DNA of 48,433 nucleotides from Bacillota bacterium. GTDB taxonomy: Bacteria > Bacillota > Sulfobacillia > UBA8153. The stretch's first letter is position 1. Each line of letters starts with the position of its first letter. The notes beneath the pieces are model-generated. The model searched no databases. It was not told where the DNA came from and saw nothing but the letters and a program-made list of their open reading frames with translations. Shown piece after piece: positions 22,364-30,376 of this stretch. The DNA lies in NCBI GenBank assembly GCA_007130145.1, contig SLSY01000002.1:1-48433 (forward strand), written 5' to 3'. Position numbers and translations under genes: made by a program.

Positions 22364-23076
22364 AGCTCAAACGAGTAGAGAAGACGCTGGCCGGGTGGGG
22401 GCTTACTCTTTCCCGACAGCAACTGCAAAAGCTAGACCGCCTCATCTTCATCCTTGCCCAGCAAGGATTCCCGCACAGCTCCATCGCCCATGCTGAGGAG
22501 GCCGAAATCAAGCATGTCATTGACTCCTTGGCCTGCATGCGCATTTGGACCCCTCCCCCCCATGCGAGCCTTCTGGATGTAGGCTCAGGTTCCGGTTTTC
22601 CCGGGTTGGTGTTGAACGTTGCATGGCCCACCACGCGGGTGACGTTGCTGGATGCGGTGGGCAAGAAGATTGATCATCTTCGCGATATTTCCCGGGCATT
22701 AGAACTCGACGACGTGAGCACCGTTCACGCCCGTGCCGAAGATCTGGGCAGAGAATCATCTTACCGGGAGTCTTTCGATGCTGTCACGGCACGGGCGGTG
22801 GCAACGACCGCCGTGTTGGCTGAGCTGTGTCTTCCCCTGGTGCGGCTCGGCGGGGTGTGGTTGCTGATGAAGGGACCCTCCGGGCCACAAGAACTGGATG
22901 AAGCTCGCGGGGTCCTTGCTACGCTCGGGGGACAAGTCGAAGATGATATGTGTTTTGATCTGCCCTGCGAACAGGGTGTTCGGTACCTCGCTCGCATCCG
23001 TAAAGTTGACCATACCCCCACACGATATCCGCGCCGCGCGGGGAAGCCCCAAAAAAGACCCCTCGAATTGCCATAA
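22360..23076 (+). CDS. rsmG: 16S rRNA (guanine527-N7)-methyltransferase RsmG
   Basis: 'HVIDSLACMRI', 'LLDVGSGSGFPGLVLNVAWP', 'AVTARAVATTAVLAELCLPLVRLGGVWLLMKG'; ATGA overlap with the mnmG stop. Confidence 0.94.
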   Translation: MKLKRVEKTLAGWGLTLSRQQLQKLDRLIFILAQQGFPHSSIAHAEEAEIKHVIDSLACMRIWTPPPHASLLDVGSGSGFPGLVLNVAWPTTRVTLLDAVGKKIDHLRDISRALELDDVSTVHARAEDLGRESSYRESFDAVTARAVATTAVLAELCLPLVRLGGVWLLMKGPSGPQELDEARGVLATLGGQVEDDMCFDLPCEQGVRYLARIRKVDHTPTRYPRRAGKPQKRPLELP

Positions 23077-23088
23077 AAAGGAAGGAGA

Positions 23089-23106
23089 TCGAGGGAGTGC
23101 CCTCGA
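23089..23106. repeat. Inverted repeat upstream of noc
   Basis: TCGAGGGAGTGCCCTCGA, 7-bp arms; a similar GCGAGGGAGTGCCTCGAG occurs downstream of noc at about 24023-24040. Confidence 0.5.
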
Positions 23107-23133
23107 AGGATTACCATATTCTACCATAGGAGG

Positions 23134-23979
23134 GTGGCGCGGGTGCTACGAAGAGGGCAGATGCGCGGCAAACTCAAGAAAGAAAGCAGTTACACCGTGT
23201 TGAACTTAGCGGTTGAGTCCATCTTGTTTAATCCGTACCAACCACGCAAGACAGAAGTGGGCCGAGATATTGATGAGTTGGCCGCATCCATCCGGCAGCA
23301 CGGAGTGCTGCAACCGGTCGTGGTGCGAAGAGTGGGCCGGGGGTACGAATTGATAGCCGGTGAACGGCGGCTCAGGGCCTGCAAGCAGGCGGGCGCTAAA
23401 ACTATTCCTGCCATCGTTCGCTCGGTGGGCGATGAAGAGCTGGCCCTCTTGGCGTTGGTGGAGAACTTGCAGCGCCGGGGTTTGAACGTGCTTGATGAAG
23501 CGGAGGGATACCGTAGCCTCATGAGCAAGTTTGCGCTCACGCAGGAGGAAATTGCAGCACAAGTGGGAAAGAGCCAACCCACCATCGCCAACAAACTTCG
23601 ACTGCTCAAACTCCCTGGTGCCGTGCAGGAAGAACTGCGACGAGAGGCGCTAACCGAGCGGCATGCTCGTGCCTTGCTCAGATTACCTTGTGACAAGCAG
23701 CAGCTGGAGATCATGGAGACGGTGCTTGCTGGCAACCTCAATGTGGCTCAAACCGACGAACTGGTGGATGAGGTAACCAAGGAGGCTTCACCCCATCCCC
23801 CGGTCAAGCGACAGCGGGTACGTGTTTTCAAGGACCTGCGCATCTTCCTCAATTCGTTCCGTCAGGTAGTGGCGGCACTGAGGCGCACGGGGGTAGAGGC
23901 GGTCATGGAAGAGGATGAGGATGAACGTTGCTGGCGCATTCAAGTCAGTATCGCCAAGCCCGGCGAGAAAGGGGTCTAA
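23134..23979 (+). CDS. noc: Nucleoid occlusion protein Noc / ParB paralogue
   Basis: ParB-like 'NPYQPRKTEVGRDIDELAASIRQHGVLQPVVVRRVGRGYELIAGERRLRACKQAG' and HTH 'TQEEIAAQVGKSQPTIANKLRLLKL'; position between rsmG and soj as in B. subtilis. Start uncertain. Confidence 0.85.
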   Translation: MARVLRRGQMRGKLKKESSYTVLNLAVESILFNPYQPRKTEVGRDIDELAASIRQHGVLQPVVVRRVGRGYELIAGERRLRACKQAGAKTIPAIVRSVGDEELALLALVENLQRRGLNVLDEAEGYRSLMSKFALTQEEIAAQVGKSQPTIANKLRLLKLPGAVQEELRREALTERHARALLRLPCDKQQLEIMETVLAGNLNVAQTDELVDEVTKEASPHPPVKRQRVRVFKDLRIFLNSFRQVVAALRRTGVEAVMEEDEDERCWRIQVSIAKPGEKGV

Positions 23980-24022
23980 GAGGTATCCACATGGTGTAAG
24001 AGGCGTGGTCTTGATAGAAGAA

Positions 24023-24060
24023 GCGAGGGAGTGCCTCGAGCGAGGGCCCCTCGCTTTTTT
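24023..24060 (+). terminator. Terminator between noc and parA
   Basis: AGCGAGG-GCC-CCTCGCT followed by TTTTTT, preceded by an overlapping GCGAGGGAGTGCCTCGAG repeat. Confidence 0.65.
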
Positions 24061-24153
24061 GCTTTTTGAAAGTCTCTCAGGATAGAAAACAGGGAAGCAC
24101 GGCGACCTTGCCGAAAGAGCGAGGGAGTATGAAACAGTAGGAGGGAGGACGAA

Positions 24154-24198
24154 GTGGATAGAGTTATCGCCATTGTGAACCAAAAGGGCGGAGTAGGG
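24154..24198 (+). CDS. parA: Chromosome-partitioning ATPase ParA/Soj, exon 1 (15 codons)
   Basis: GTG GAT AGA GTT ATC GCC ATT GTG AAC CAA AAG GGC GGA GTA GGG = (M)DRVIAIVNQKGGVG, preceded by GGGAGGAC RBS; reading continues in frame at 25886 with KTTTAVNLAAALAEAG. Confidence 0.93.
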
Positions 24199-24736
24199 GT
24201 GCGTCCGAGATGGTTCGCGTTGCAGTGCCCTGAGGGGTCGCCGATGAGAGCGAGATCGGTGTGACTGTCCGGCTCCAGCTGCAGTCGAAAGGCTATTTTA
24301 GCAGCGAACATAGCATGCCGGAAGGGGGGGAGCCCAGCGCTTGCCCGCCTCTTTGCAGTCAAGGTACAGCATGGTGAAGGCCGGATTGCTTGAACTCTAG
24401 TTTCCCAGCCCAAACCGCCGGGAACACCCGAATGGATCGGGTGTTGGGAGTGGTCTGCGAGACAAGTCCCTGCTTGCCTCGTACGCTCTGACCCTCCTCA
24501 TACGCAGGATGATTGCGTGAGGGAAACGGACGGAGCACCTACACTGTACGGGAAGTCATTCTGTGCGCGAGCTAACCGGAGATTGCCTAACGTGGAGACG
24601 TTTCATCAAGGCAACGGAGTCCTCATAGTAGTCGGAGAGCGGGAAAGCCGCTTACAACCTGCTTGTGCAGGGCCCTCTGGGGCGGGCGAAGGAGGACAGG
24701 TCACCGGGTGACCCGAGAACTACGGAGGTATGCGAA

Positions 24737-25810
24737 ATGCAAAGAGCTGAAGTGGTCCTGGGGGCCCTGAGAAGAAATGCCGAGAAAGAAGGATTTGTGT
24801 TTTCCAGGGTCTACCGCTACCTTTACAACCCCGGGATGTACCGGGAAGGCGTTAGAGCGCGGGTGGATGAGTTGGGGGACCAGCTGAGAGCAGAGCGTTA
24901 CTATCCAGCAGGTAGAGAAGAAGACGCATGGGTAGAGGAGGCAGTGATGTGCCTGCTTGAAGCCATGTTCCCTCAAGAGCGCGACGATGCTGACACCAAT
25001 CGGTGGGCGCAGGTAAAGGCCTCACCAGAGTGTCGCTGGGCCTTGCGCTATGATATCGAAACTGCCTGCGATGGATGGCACGCTCTCTATCGCCTACTCG
25101 GCCCCCACCTGCAGGATGGGCGTTTTTGGGAGTTGCTGCACCGGTTTCACTTGTTTCAGGGCAAGGACGGGAGAGTGGCAAAGATGCTGAAGCGACTTGC
25201 CTGTGGGAGGCTGCAAGCGTCTATGCAGGCCATGCATCCTGCAACCAGGCGTTTCATCGAGGGGCATGAGGTCCTCTTTTTGGGACGTGTGGAGTCCAGC
25301 ATGAACCAGCAACGCGCTGCTATCGAGAACGTCGCCGGGGCCAGAGGAGTGGATGTCAAACTGGAGATCGCAGCGGATATCCGCCGGGGAAGCGTCCGGC
25401 TTGGCCCCTATGCGGTGAGAGCCGGCCGCCGGCGTTGCTTTCTCCTGATTCCGGGAGACTCCCTGCGGCGGTGGCGGCGGCCATTCACCTACCGCGGTCA
25501 TCCCGCTGCCCGCAACGATCGTTTGTACCTGACAGCCTCCAGGATTGTCCAGATCTACCGGCAAGAACTGACAGCATGGTTTCAGACATTCCGCGAGGCA
25601 GATAACCTGCGCGCAAGGCTGAGGGAGTTTCACTTCTATCATGGCCAAAGCCTTCTGAAGACCTTGGCCAAGAAGGATGGACTGTCTCTCAGGCAAGCAG
25701 CTGCCAAGTACCGGGTGCTTCAAGACCGTGATGAAGGTAGAGCGGGCCTTTCAGGGGGAGACCAGCACAGTTTCTATCCGTTACAGATTCGGCAGCTTTT
25801 CTCAGCGTGA
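24737..25810 (+). CDS. Group II intron-encoded protein, divergent RT/maturase lacking the YADD catalytic motif
   Basis: N-terminal 'VFSRVYRYLYNPGMY' (RT0-like), 'WALRYDIETACDGWHALYRLLGPHLQDGRFWELLHRF' (RT3/motif A-like), 'LLIPGDSLRRW...IVQIYRQELTAWFQTFREADNLRARLREFHFYHGQSLLKTLAKKDGLSLRQAAAKY' (thumb/X-like); ATG follows ACGGAGG; lies in intron domain IV. Confidence 0.75.
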   Translation: MQRAEVVLGALRRNAEKEGFVFSRVYRYLYNPGMYREGVRARVDELGDQLRAERYYPAGREEDAWVEEAVMCLLEAMFPQERDDADTNRWAQVKASPECRWALRYDIETACDGWHALYRLLGPHLQDGRFWELLHRFHLFQGKDGRVAKMLKRLACGRLQASMQAMHPATRRFIEGHEVLFLGRVESSMNQQRAAIENVAGARGVDVKLEIAADIRRGSVRLGPYAVRAGRRRCFLLIPGDSLRRWRRPFTYRGHPAARNDRLYLTASRIVQIYRQELTAWFQTFREADNLRARLREFHFYHGQSLLKTLAKKDGLSLRQAAAKYRVLQDRDEGRAGLSGGDQHSFYPLQIRQLFSA

Positions 25811-25815
25811 CGGGA

Positions 25816-25849
25816 GAGCCGGGTGCATTGAAAGGTGCATGCCCGGTTC
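25816..25849 (+). ncRNA. Group II intron domain V
   Basis: 34-nt hairpin GAGCCGGGTGCATTGAAAGGTGCATGCCCGGTTC, GAAA tetraloop, AGC triad near the base. Confidence 0.93.
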
Positions 25850-25885
25850 GGAGGGGGGTTGAGCGACCGCCTTGATCTACCCTAC

Positions 25886-26644
25886 AAAACGACGACAGCG
25901 GTCAATTTGGCAGCCGCTTTGGCTGAGGCTGGCAAGAGGGTCCTGGTGGTGGATATCGATCCGCAAGGCAATTCCACAAGTGGCCTGGGCCTGGATAAGC
26001 GCGAGATTACGCAGTGTATTTATGATGTACTCATCGAGGGTCTGCCGCTGACTCAAGTTGTGTGCAAGAGTGCTTCTGCCGGCGTTGATGTGGTGCCGGC
26101 GCGGCTGGATCTAGCTGGTGCCGAGGTTGAGTTGGTCTCCATGATAGCCCGGGAGAGCAAACTCAAAGGAGCGCTGGGAACGGTTGGTGGCCAGTATGAC
26201 TTTCTTCTCATCGACTGTCCCCCGTCTCTCGGCTTGCTTACGGTCAACGCACTCACAGCGGCCGACTCCATTTTGGTGCCCATCCAGTGCGAGTATTACG
26301 CCCTGGAGGGCTTGGGGCAGCTGATGAACACCATCAAACTCGTGCAGACACACCTAAATCCCCGGCTTGTTTTGGAAGGGGTGGTGCTGACGATGTTTGA
26401 TGGTCGTACCAATCTCGCCATGCAGGTTGTTGAGGAGGTAAGGCGCTTTTTCCGTGGAAAGGTATATGGCACGGTGATCCCGCGCAATGTCCGGCTGAGC
26501 GAGGCGCCCAGCTTCGGGCAACCCATCATTGCGTACGACGGGAAATCCAGGGGTGCCCAAGCATACCGGGAATTAGCAAGGGAGGTCCTGCAGCATGGCC
26601 AGGAAGGGGCTGGGCAAGGGGCTCAAAGCCCTGATGCCAGATGA
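25886..26644 (+). CDS. parA: ParA/Soj, exon 2 (completes an approximately 267-aa spliced protein)
   Basis: KTTTAVNLAAALAEAGKRVLVVDIDPQGNSTSGLG..., 'LLIDCPPSLGLLTVNAL', 'LSEAPSFGQPIIAYDGKSRGAQAYRELAREVL'. Confidence 0.95.
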   Translation, partial: KTTTAVNLAAALAEAGKRVLVVDIDPQGNSTSGLGLDKREITQCIYDVLIEGLPLTQVVCKSASAGVDVVPARLDLAGAEVELVSMIARESKLKGALGTVGGQYDFLLIDCPPSLGLLTVNALTAADSILVPIQCEYYALEGLGQLMNTIKLVQTHLNPRLVLEGVVLTMFDGRTNLAMQVVEEVRRFFRGKVYGTVIPRNVRLSEAPSFGQPIIAYDGKSRGAQAYRELAREVLQHGQEGAGQGAQSPDAR

Positions 26645-27431
26645 GGTAGAATCCAACCAAGCAGTTGGAGCCAGCGAACTTAATATTGAGGAGATACGAC
26701 CCAATCCCTACCAACCGCGGCAGCGCTTTGACGGAGAGGGCATGAGGGAACTGGTGGAATCCATCCGGCAACACGGTGTGGTACAACCTGTCCTGGTGCG
26801 CAGTGACGGTGACGGGTATCAAATCATAGCCGGGGAGAGACGTTGGCGGGCTGCGCAGCAGGCGGGACAGAAGCGCATCCCCGTTGTGGTGAAGGAATGC
26901 ACTGAACAAGAGATGATGGAGATAGCGTTGGTGGAGAACCTCCAGCGTGAGGATCTGAATGCGCTGGAGGAAGCCATGGCGTATCGCCGCTTGTTGGAAG
27001 AGTTCTCCTTGACCCAGGAACAAGTGGCGGAGCAAGTGGGGAAGAGCCGGTCGCAAGTGGCCAACACCTTGCGGCTTCTCCAGTTGCACCCCATGGTACA
27101 GGAGATGCTCGAGAAGGGAGACCTGTCACCAGGGCATGCAAGAACGCTCTTGGCCATAGGAGATGGATCAGCGCAGGTGAAAATGGCGCAGCGGGTGGCC
27201 CAAGAGGGCCTTAACGTTCGCCAACTGGAGAACCTCATTCGTTTGGGAGCGCGCCGGCCACCGGTGCGGAGGGTTCCGTCTCCCGATCTGCGGTATGTGC
27301 AAGACAGGATAGGAGAGGCCTTGGGCACGCAAGTTCAGATTACTGGAGAGAAGAAAGGGGTCATCAAGATTCGCTTCCATTCCCCCGAAGATTTGGAGCG
27401 GCTCATGGAGCTCTTGTTGGATGAAAACTAG
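26595..27431 (+). CDS. parB: Chromosome-partitioning protein ParB/Spo0J
   Basis: 278 aa; 'KGLGKGLKALMPD', 'IRPNPYQPRQRFDGEGMRELVESIRQHGVVQPVLVR', 'AGERRWRAAQQAG', 'ENLQREDLNALEEAMAYRRL'. Confidence 0.96.
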   Translation: MARKGLGKGLKALMPDEVESNQAVGASELNIEEIRPNPYQPRQRFDGEGMRELVESIRQHGVVQPVLVRSDGDGYQIIAGERRWRAAQQAGQKRIPVVVKECTEQEMMEIALVENLQREDLNALEEAMAYRRLLEEFSLTQEQVAEQVGKSRSQVANTLRLLQLHPMVQEMLEKGDLSPGHARTLLAIGDGSAQVKMAQRVAQEGLNVRQLENLIRLGARRPPVRRVPSPDLRYVQDRIGEALGTQVQITGEKKGVIKIRFHSPEDLERLMELLLDEN

Positions 27432-27435
27432 GCAA

Positions 27436-27451
27436 TGTTTCACGTGAAACA
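27436..27451. promoter_or_regulatory. parS: parS site
   Basis: Exact 16-bp palindrome TGTTTCACGTGAAACA immediately downstream of parB. Confidence 0.95.
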
Positions 27452-27468
27452 TCGGGCGGAGGAACATC

Positions 27469-28164
27469 GTGACCGGTACATTCATTAATGTAGCAGCTAT
27501 CTTATTAGGAACTGCGCTGGGCATGGGGCTGTTCGGGCCTTTGGCGCGCCGCCACCAGACGGTTGTGGTACAGGCGGTGGGTCTGGCCGTGATACTTATT
27601 GGCTTGCGGATGGCCCTGGGTGCAGAGCAATTGGTGATCATCATCATCTCTCTTGCTGCAGGGGCCGTGATCGGCGAAGAGTTAGCGTTGGAGGAACGCC
27701 TGCGACAGGCGGGCGCCTGGCTCAAGGAGCGTTTTGCTGGCGAAGGCGGGGACTTTGTTAACGGATTTATGACGTCTACGCTGGTCTATTGCGTGGGGGC
27801 CATGGCTATTATGGGTCCACTGCAGGATGGACTTACCGGGGAGTATGATATCCTGCTGGCAAAGTCAACCCTGGACGGCGTGACGTCCATCATCTTCGCT
27901 TCTACCATGGGCATAGGTGTGGCGTTCTCCATTATCCCTCTGTTTCTCTATCAGGGAAGCATCACTTTGCTCGCTCACTCTCTGGAACCATTGCTATCGC
28001 CGGCGGCCATTACTGATATGACAGCCACAGGGGGGCTCCTCATTGTTGCTATTGGTCTCAATCTCTTGGGCATCACCAAATTGAGGGTGGCCAATCTGCT
28101 CCCTGCTATCTTGCTGGCACCCCTTCTGGTGCTGGCCGTTGCCGCCATAAACCGGGCTATCTGA
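27469..28164 (+). CDS. DUF554 family integral membrane protein
   Basis: 231 aa hydrophobic protein; 'TGTFINVAAILLGTALGM', 'LVYCVGAMAIMGPLQDGL', 'LLAKSTLDGVTSIIFASTMGIGVAFS' typical of DUF554. Confidence 0.88.
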   Translation: MTGTFINVAAILLGTALGMGLFGPLARRHQTVVVQAVGLAVILIGLRMALGAEQLVIIIISLAAGAVIGEELALEERLRQAGAWLKERFAGEGGDFVNGFMTSTLVYCVGAMAIMGPLQDGLTGEYDILLAKSTLDGVTSIIFASTMGIGVAFSIIPLFLYQGSITLLAHSLEPLLSPAAITDMTATGGLLIVAIGLNLLGITKLRVANLLPAILLAPLLVLAVAAINRAI

Positions 28165-28187
28165 AGGCAAAGGAGGCGAAGGGACTC

Positions 28188-29297
28188 TTGGGGCGAAATA
28201 CTAGGCCTACCTGGGTGGAAGTTGATTTGCTGCAGTTTGCTTATAACCTTGAGGCCATAGCGGCCCATGTTGAGCCAGCCGAGATGATGCCCGTCGTCAA
28301 GGCCAACGCCTATGGCCATGGCGACGTGGAGCTCAGCCGCATCGCAATGGATCTTGGCTACCAAGCACTTGCCGTTGCCATCATAGATGAAGCGGTGATG
28401 CTGCGCCGGGGCGGAATCGCTGCGGACCTACTCGTGTTGGGGTATACCCCAGCTTGGCAGGTGGGTATTGCCCTTGAAGAGGACATTGCCCTGACGGTAA
28501 TCGACCAGGATATGCTGGGCGTTCTTCAAAGAGAAGCAGGAGATCGGGGGCTAGAGGCCCGCATCCACGTCAAGGTGGAGACAGGCATGAATCGCATTGG
28601 TGTGCGGCCCGGGCCGGATCTAGCGCGACTGCTCGAAGAGCTCAAGGGCCATACCCACATACGCATCGAGGGAGTCTTTACCCACTTTGCCGCCGCCGAT
28701 GAAGATCCCCAGTTTACCAAGGAACAGATAAAGCAATTTCGTTTGGCCTGGCAGATGGTAGAGGACGCAGGATTCACCGCTGTATGCCGCCATGCTGCCA
28801 ATAGTGCGGGCATACTTGACTTTCCCCAAGCGCATCTGGATATGGTGCGCCCGGGCCTGATCATGTATGGCTACTATCCTTCAGCTACTGTGGGCCGTCC
28901 GTTCACCGTGAGGCCTCCCTTGAGATGGCTTGCCCGCATGGTTCAGGTTAAGACCCTGCGCAAAGGGGATACGGTGGGCTATAATCGCACGTACCGGGCA
29001 GAATCAACGCGTACCGTCGCGTCTTTGCCCGTGGGGTATGCCGATGGTTATCCCCGCATCCTGTCCAATCGGGGCACAATCTACGTTGAGGGTCAGCCTG
29101 CGCCCGTGGTGGGGCGGGTGTGTATGGATCAACTCATGATTGACGTGACCGATCTTCCCGGGGCCAAGCCGGGGGCCATATGTTCACTACTGGGCCCAGA
29201 ACACGATGCAAGTGATATGGGGCGGTTAGCTCAAACCATCCCCCACGAGATACTGACGGGAATCAGCCCACGGGTTCCCCGCCTGTATCATCGTTAG
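28188..29297 (+). CDS. alr: Alanine racemase
   Basis: 'RPTWVEVDLLQFAYNLEAI...MPVVKANAYGHGDVE', 'VKVETGMNRIG', 'MVRPGLIMYGYYP', 'GRVCMDQLMIDVT'. Confidence 0.95.
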   Translation: MGRNTRPTWVEVDLLQFAYNLEAIAAHVEPAEMMPVVKANAYGHGDVELSRIAMDLGYQALAVAIIDEAVMLRRGGIAADLLVLGYTPAWQVGIALEEDIALTVIDQDMLGVLQREAGDRGLEARIHVKVETGMNRIGVRPGPDLARLLEELKGHTHIRIEGVFTHFAAADEDPQFTKEQIKQFRLAWQMVEDAGFTAVCRHAANSAGILDFPQAHLDMVRPGLIMYGYYPSATVGRPFTVRPPLRWLARMVQVKTLRKGDTVGYNRTYRAESTRTVASLPVGYADGYPRILSNRGTIYVEGQPAPVVGRVCMDQLMIDVTDLPGAKPGAICSLLGPEHDASDMGRLAQTIPHEILTGISPRVPRLYHR

Positions 29298-29398
29298 GGC
29301 CGTTCTGATGGGAATCGAGAGGTTGCCATGAGGCAGGATATGGGTCTTGTGTGCCGAAGCAAGCAAGAGTATTTGTGCTAATCGGAGGAAACTACCAC

Positions 29399-30361
29399 GT
29401 GTTCGGACGCAAAGGTAAAGTGAGAAGTGAAAAGAACGGATTATCGATCATCATCGTCCCGGCCTTGCGCACAACCCGGCAATGGCATGTCTCCAGCGGA
29501 GTCTTGCTCTTCATGGGCGTGGTGGCATTCCTGCTCCTCGTGGTGGCGGGTCTTTTTATCCATCACTATTTGGATGTTGCCGCCGATATTAGGGAGATAT
29601 ATCATCTGCGCGCCGCGAAACATCAGCAGGAAACACAGCTGCAAGAGCTGGACCGCTTGACCGACGAGTTGGCTGCCAGACTCCGTTACCTTGAGGTCGC
29701 CGACGAGCGCATACGAACGTTCTTGGAAGATGAAGACCTCCTTCCAGAGGGCCTGCCGTCGCGCAACGCCCTAGAGGACCCGCCTGTCGATCGCTTGTGG
29801 GCCGTGCAGACAGGGAGTCAAGCTATCGGCCCGACCGCACCCCGCGACTATCACCAACTGACGTCTGCCCTCGGGAAACTGTACGAGCGCTCAGCCGATG
29901 CAGAGCAAAGCTTGGACAACCTACACCGTGTCATCCTTCATGCGGCTGACTACTTCCGAGCGCGACCCACTATCTGGCCGGTCATTGGTCGCGTGAGTTC
30001 GGGCTTTGGCATGCGCCGTTCCCCTGTTACCGGAGCTTGGGCGTTCCATTACGGGATCGATATTGCTGCCAACTACGGCACCGAGATCCGGGCCACAGCC
30101 GATGGTGTGGTGGAATTTTCCGCATACAATGGACTCTACGGCAATTGCATCATCATCGACCACGGATACGGCCTCAAGACTCTTTATGCACACAATTGGC
30201 GCAATTTAGTGGAAGTAGATGATTGGGTGGAGCGTGGTGATGTCATCGCGCTGGTTGGTAGCACCGGCCGATCCACTGGTCCCCACCTGCATTATGAGGT
30301 ATGGGTGGACGGCGAGCGAAAGGACCCTTGGGAGTATCACTTATCCACGAGCCCTAGGTGA
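29399..30361 (+). CDS. M23 family metallopeptidase with N-terminal TM and coiled coil
   Basis: 'GRVSSGFGMRRSPVTGAWAFHYGIDIAANYGTEIRATADGVVEF', 'HGYGLKTLYAHN', 'STGPHLHYEVWVDG'. Start moved to GTG 29399 after GGAGG. Confidence 0.92.
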   Translation: MFGRKGKVRSEKNGLSIIIVPALRTTRQWHVSSGVLLFMGVVAFLLLVVAGLFIHHYLDVAADIREIYHLRAAKHQQETQLQELDRLTDELAARLRYLEVADERIRTFLEDEDLLPEGLPSRNALEDPPVDRLWAVQTGSQAIGPTAPRDYHQLTSALGKLYERSADAEQSLDNLHRVILHAADYFRARPTIWPVIGRVSSGFGMRRSPVTGAWAFHYGIDIAANYGTEIRATADGVVEFSAYNGLYGNCIIIDHGYGLKTLYAHNWRNLVEVDDWVERGDVIALVGSTGRSTGPHLHYEVWVDGERKDPWEYHLSTSPR

Positions 30362-30376
30362 GAGCAGTAGGGTCTC

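Larger units (their letters stand above)
24199..25885 (+). mobile_element. Group II intron interrupting parA inside the Walker A motif
   Basis: 5' end GTGCG at 24199; domain V GAGCCGGGTGCATTGAAAGGTGCATGCCCGGTTC at 25816-25849 with AGC and GAAA loop; 3' end ...CTACCCTAC^; precise excision restores KGGVGKTTT. Candidate IBS1 GTAGGG (24193-24198)/EBS1 CCCTGC (24468-24473) and IBS2 GGGCGG (24186-24191)/EBS2 CCGCCT (24345-24350). Confidence 0.93.

Noticed and set aside
25835-26644. ORF track call of a complete 269-aa ParA beginning MHARFGGGLSDRLDLPYKTTT
   Set aside because: The first 17 codons are group II intron domain V/VI sequence; the authentic N-terminus is the 15-codon exon at 24154-24198.
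23134-27431. Two ParB-like genes interpreted as a recent duplication or plasmid integration
   Set aside because: noc-soj-spo0J is the ancestral arrangement in many Bacillota, so two ParB-fold genes flanking parA are expected.
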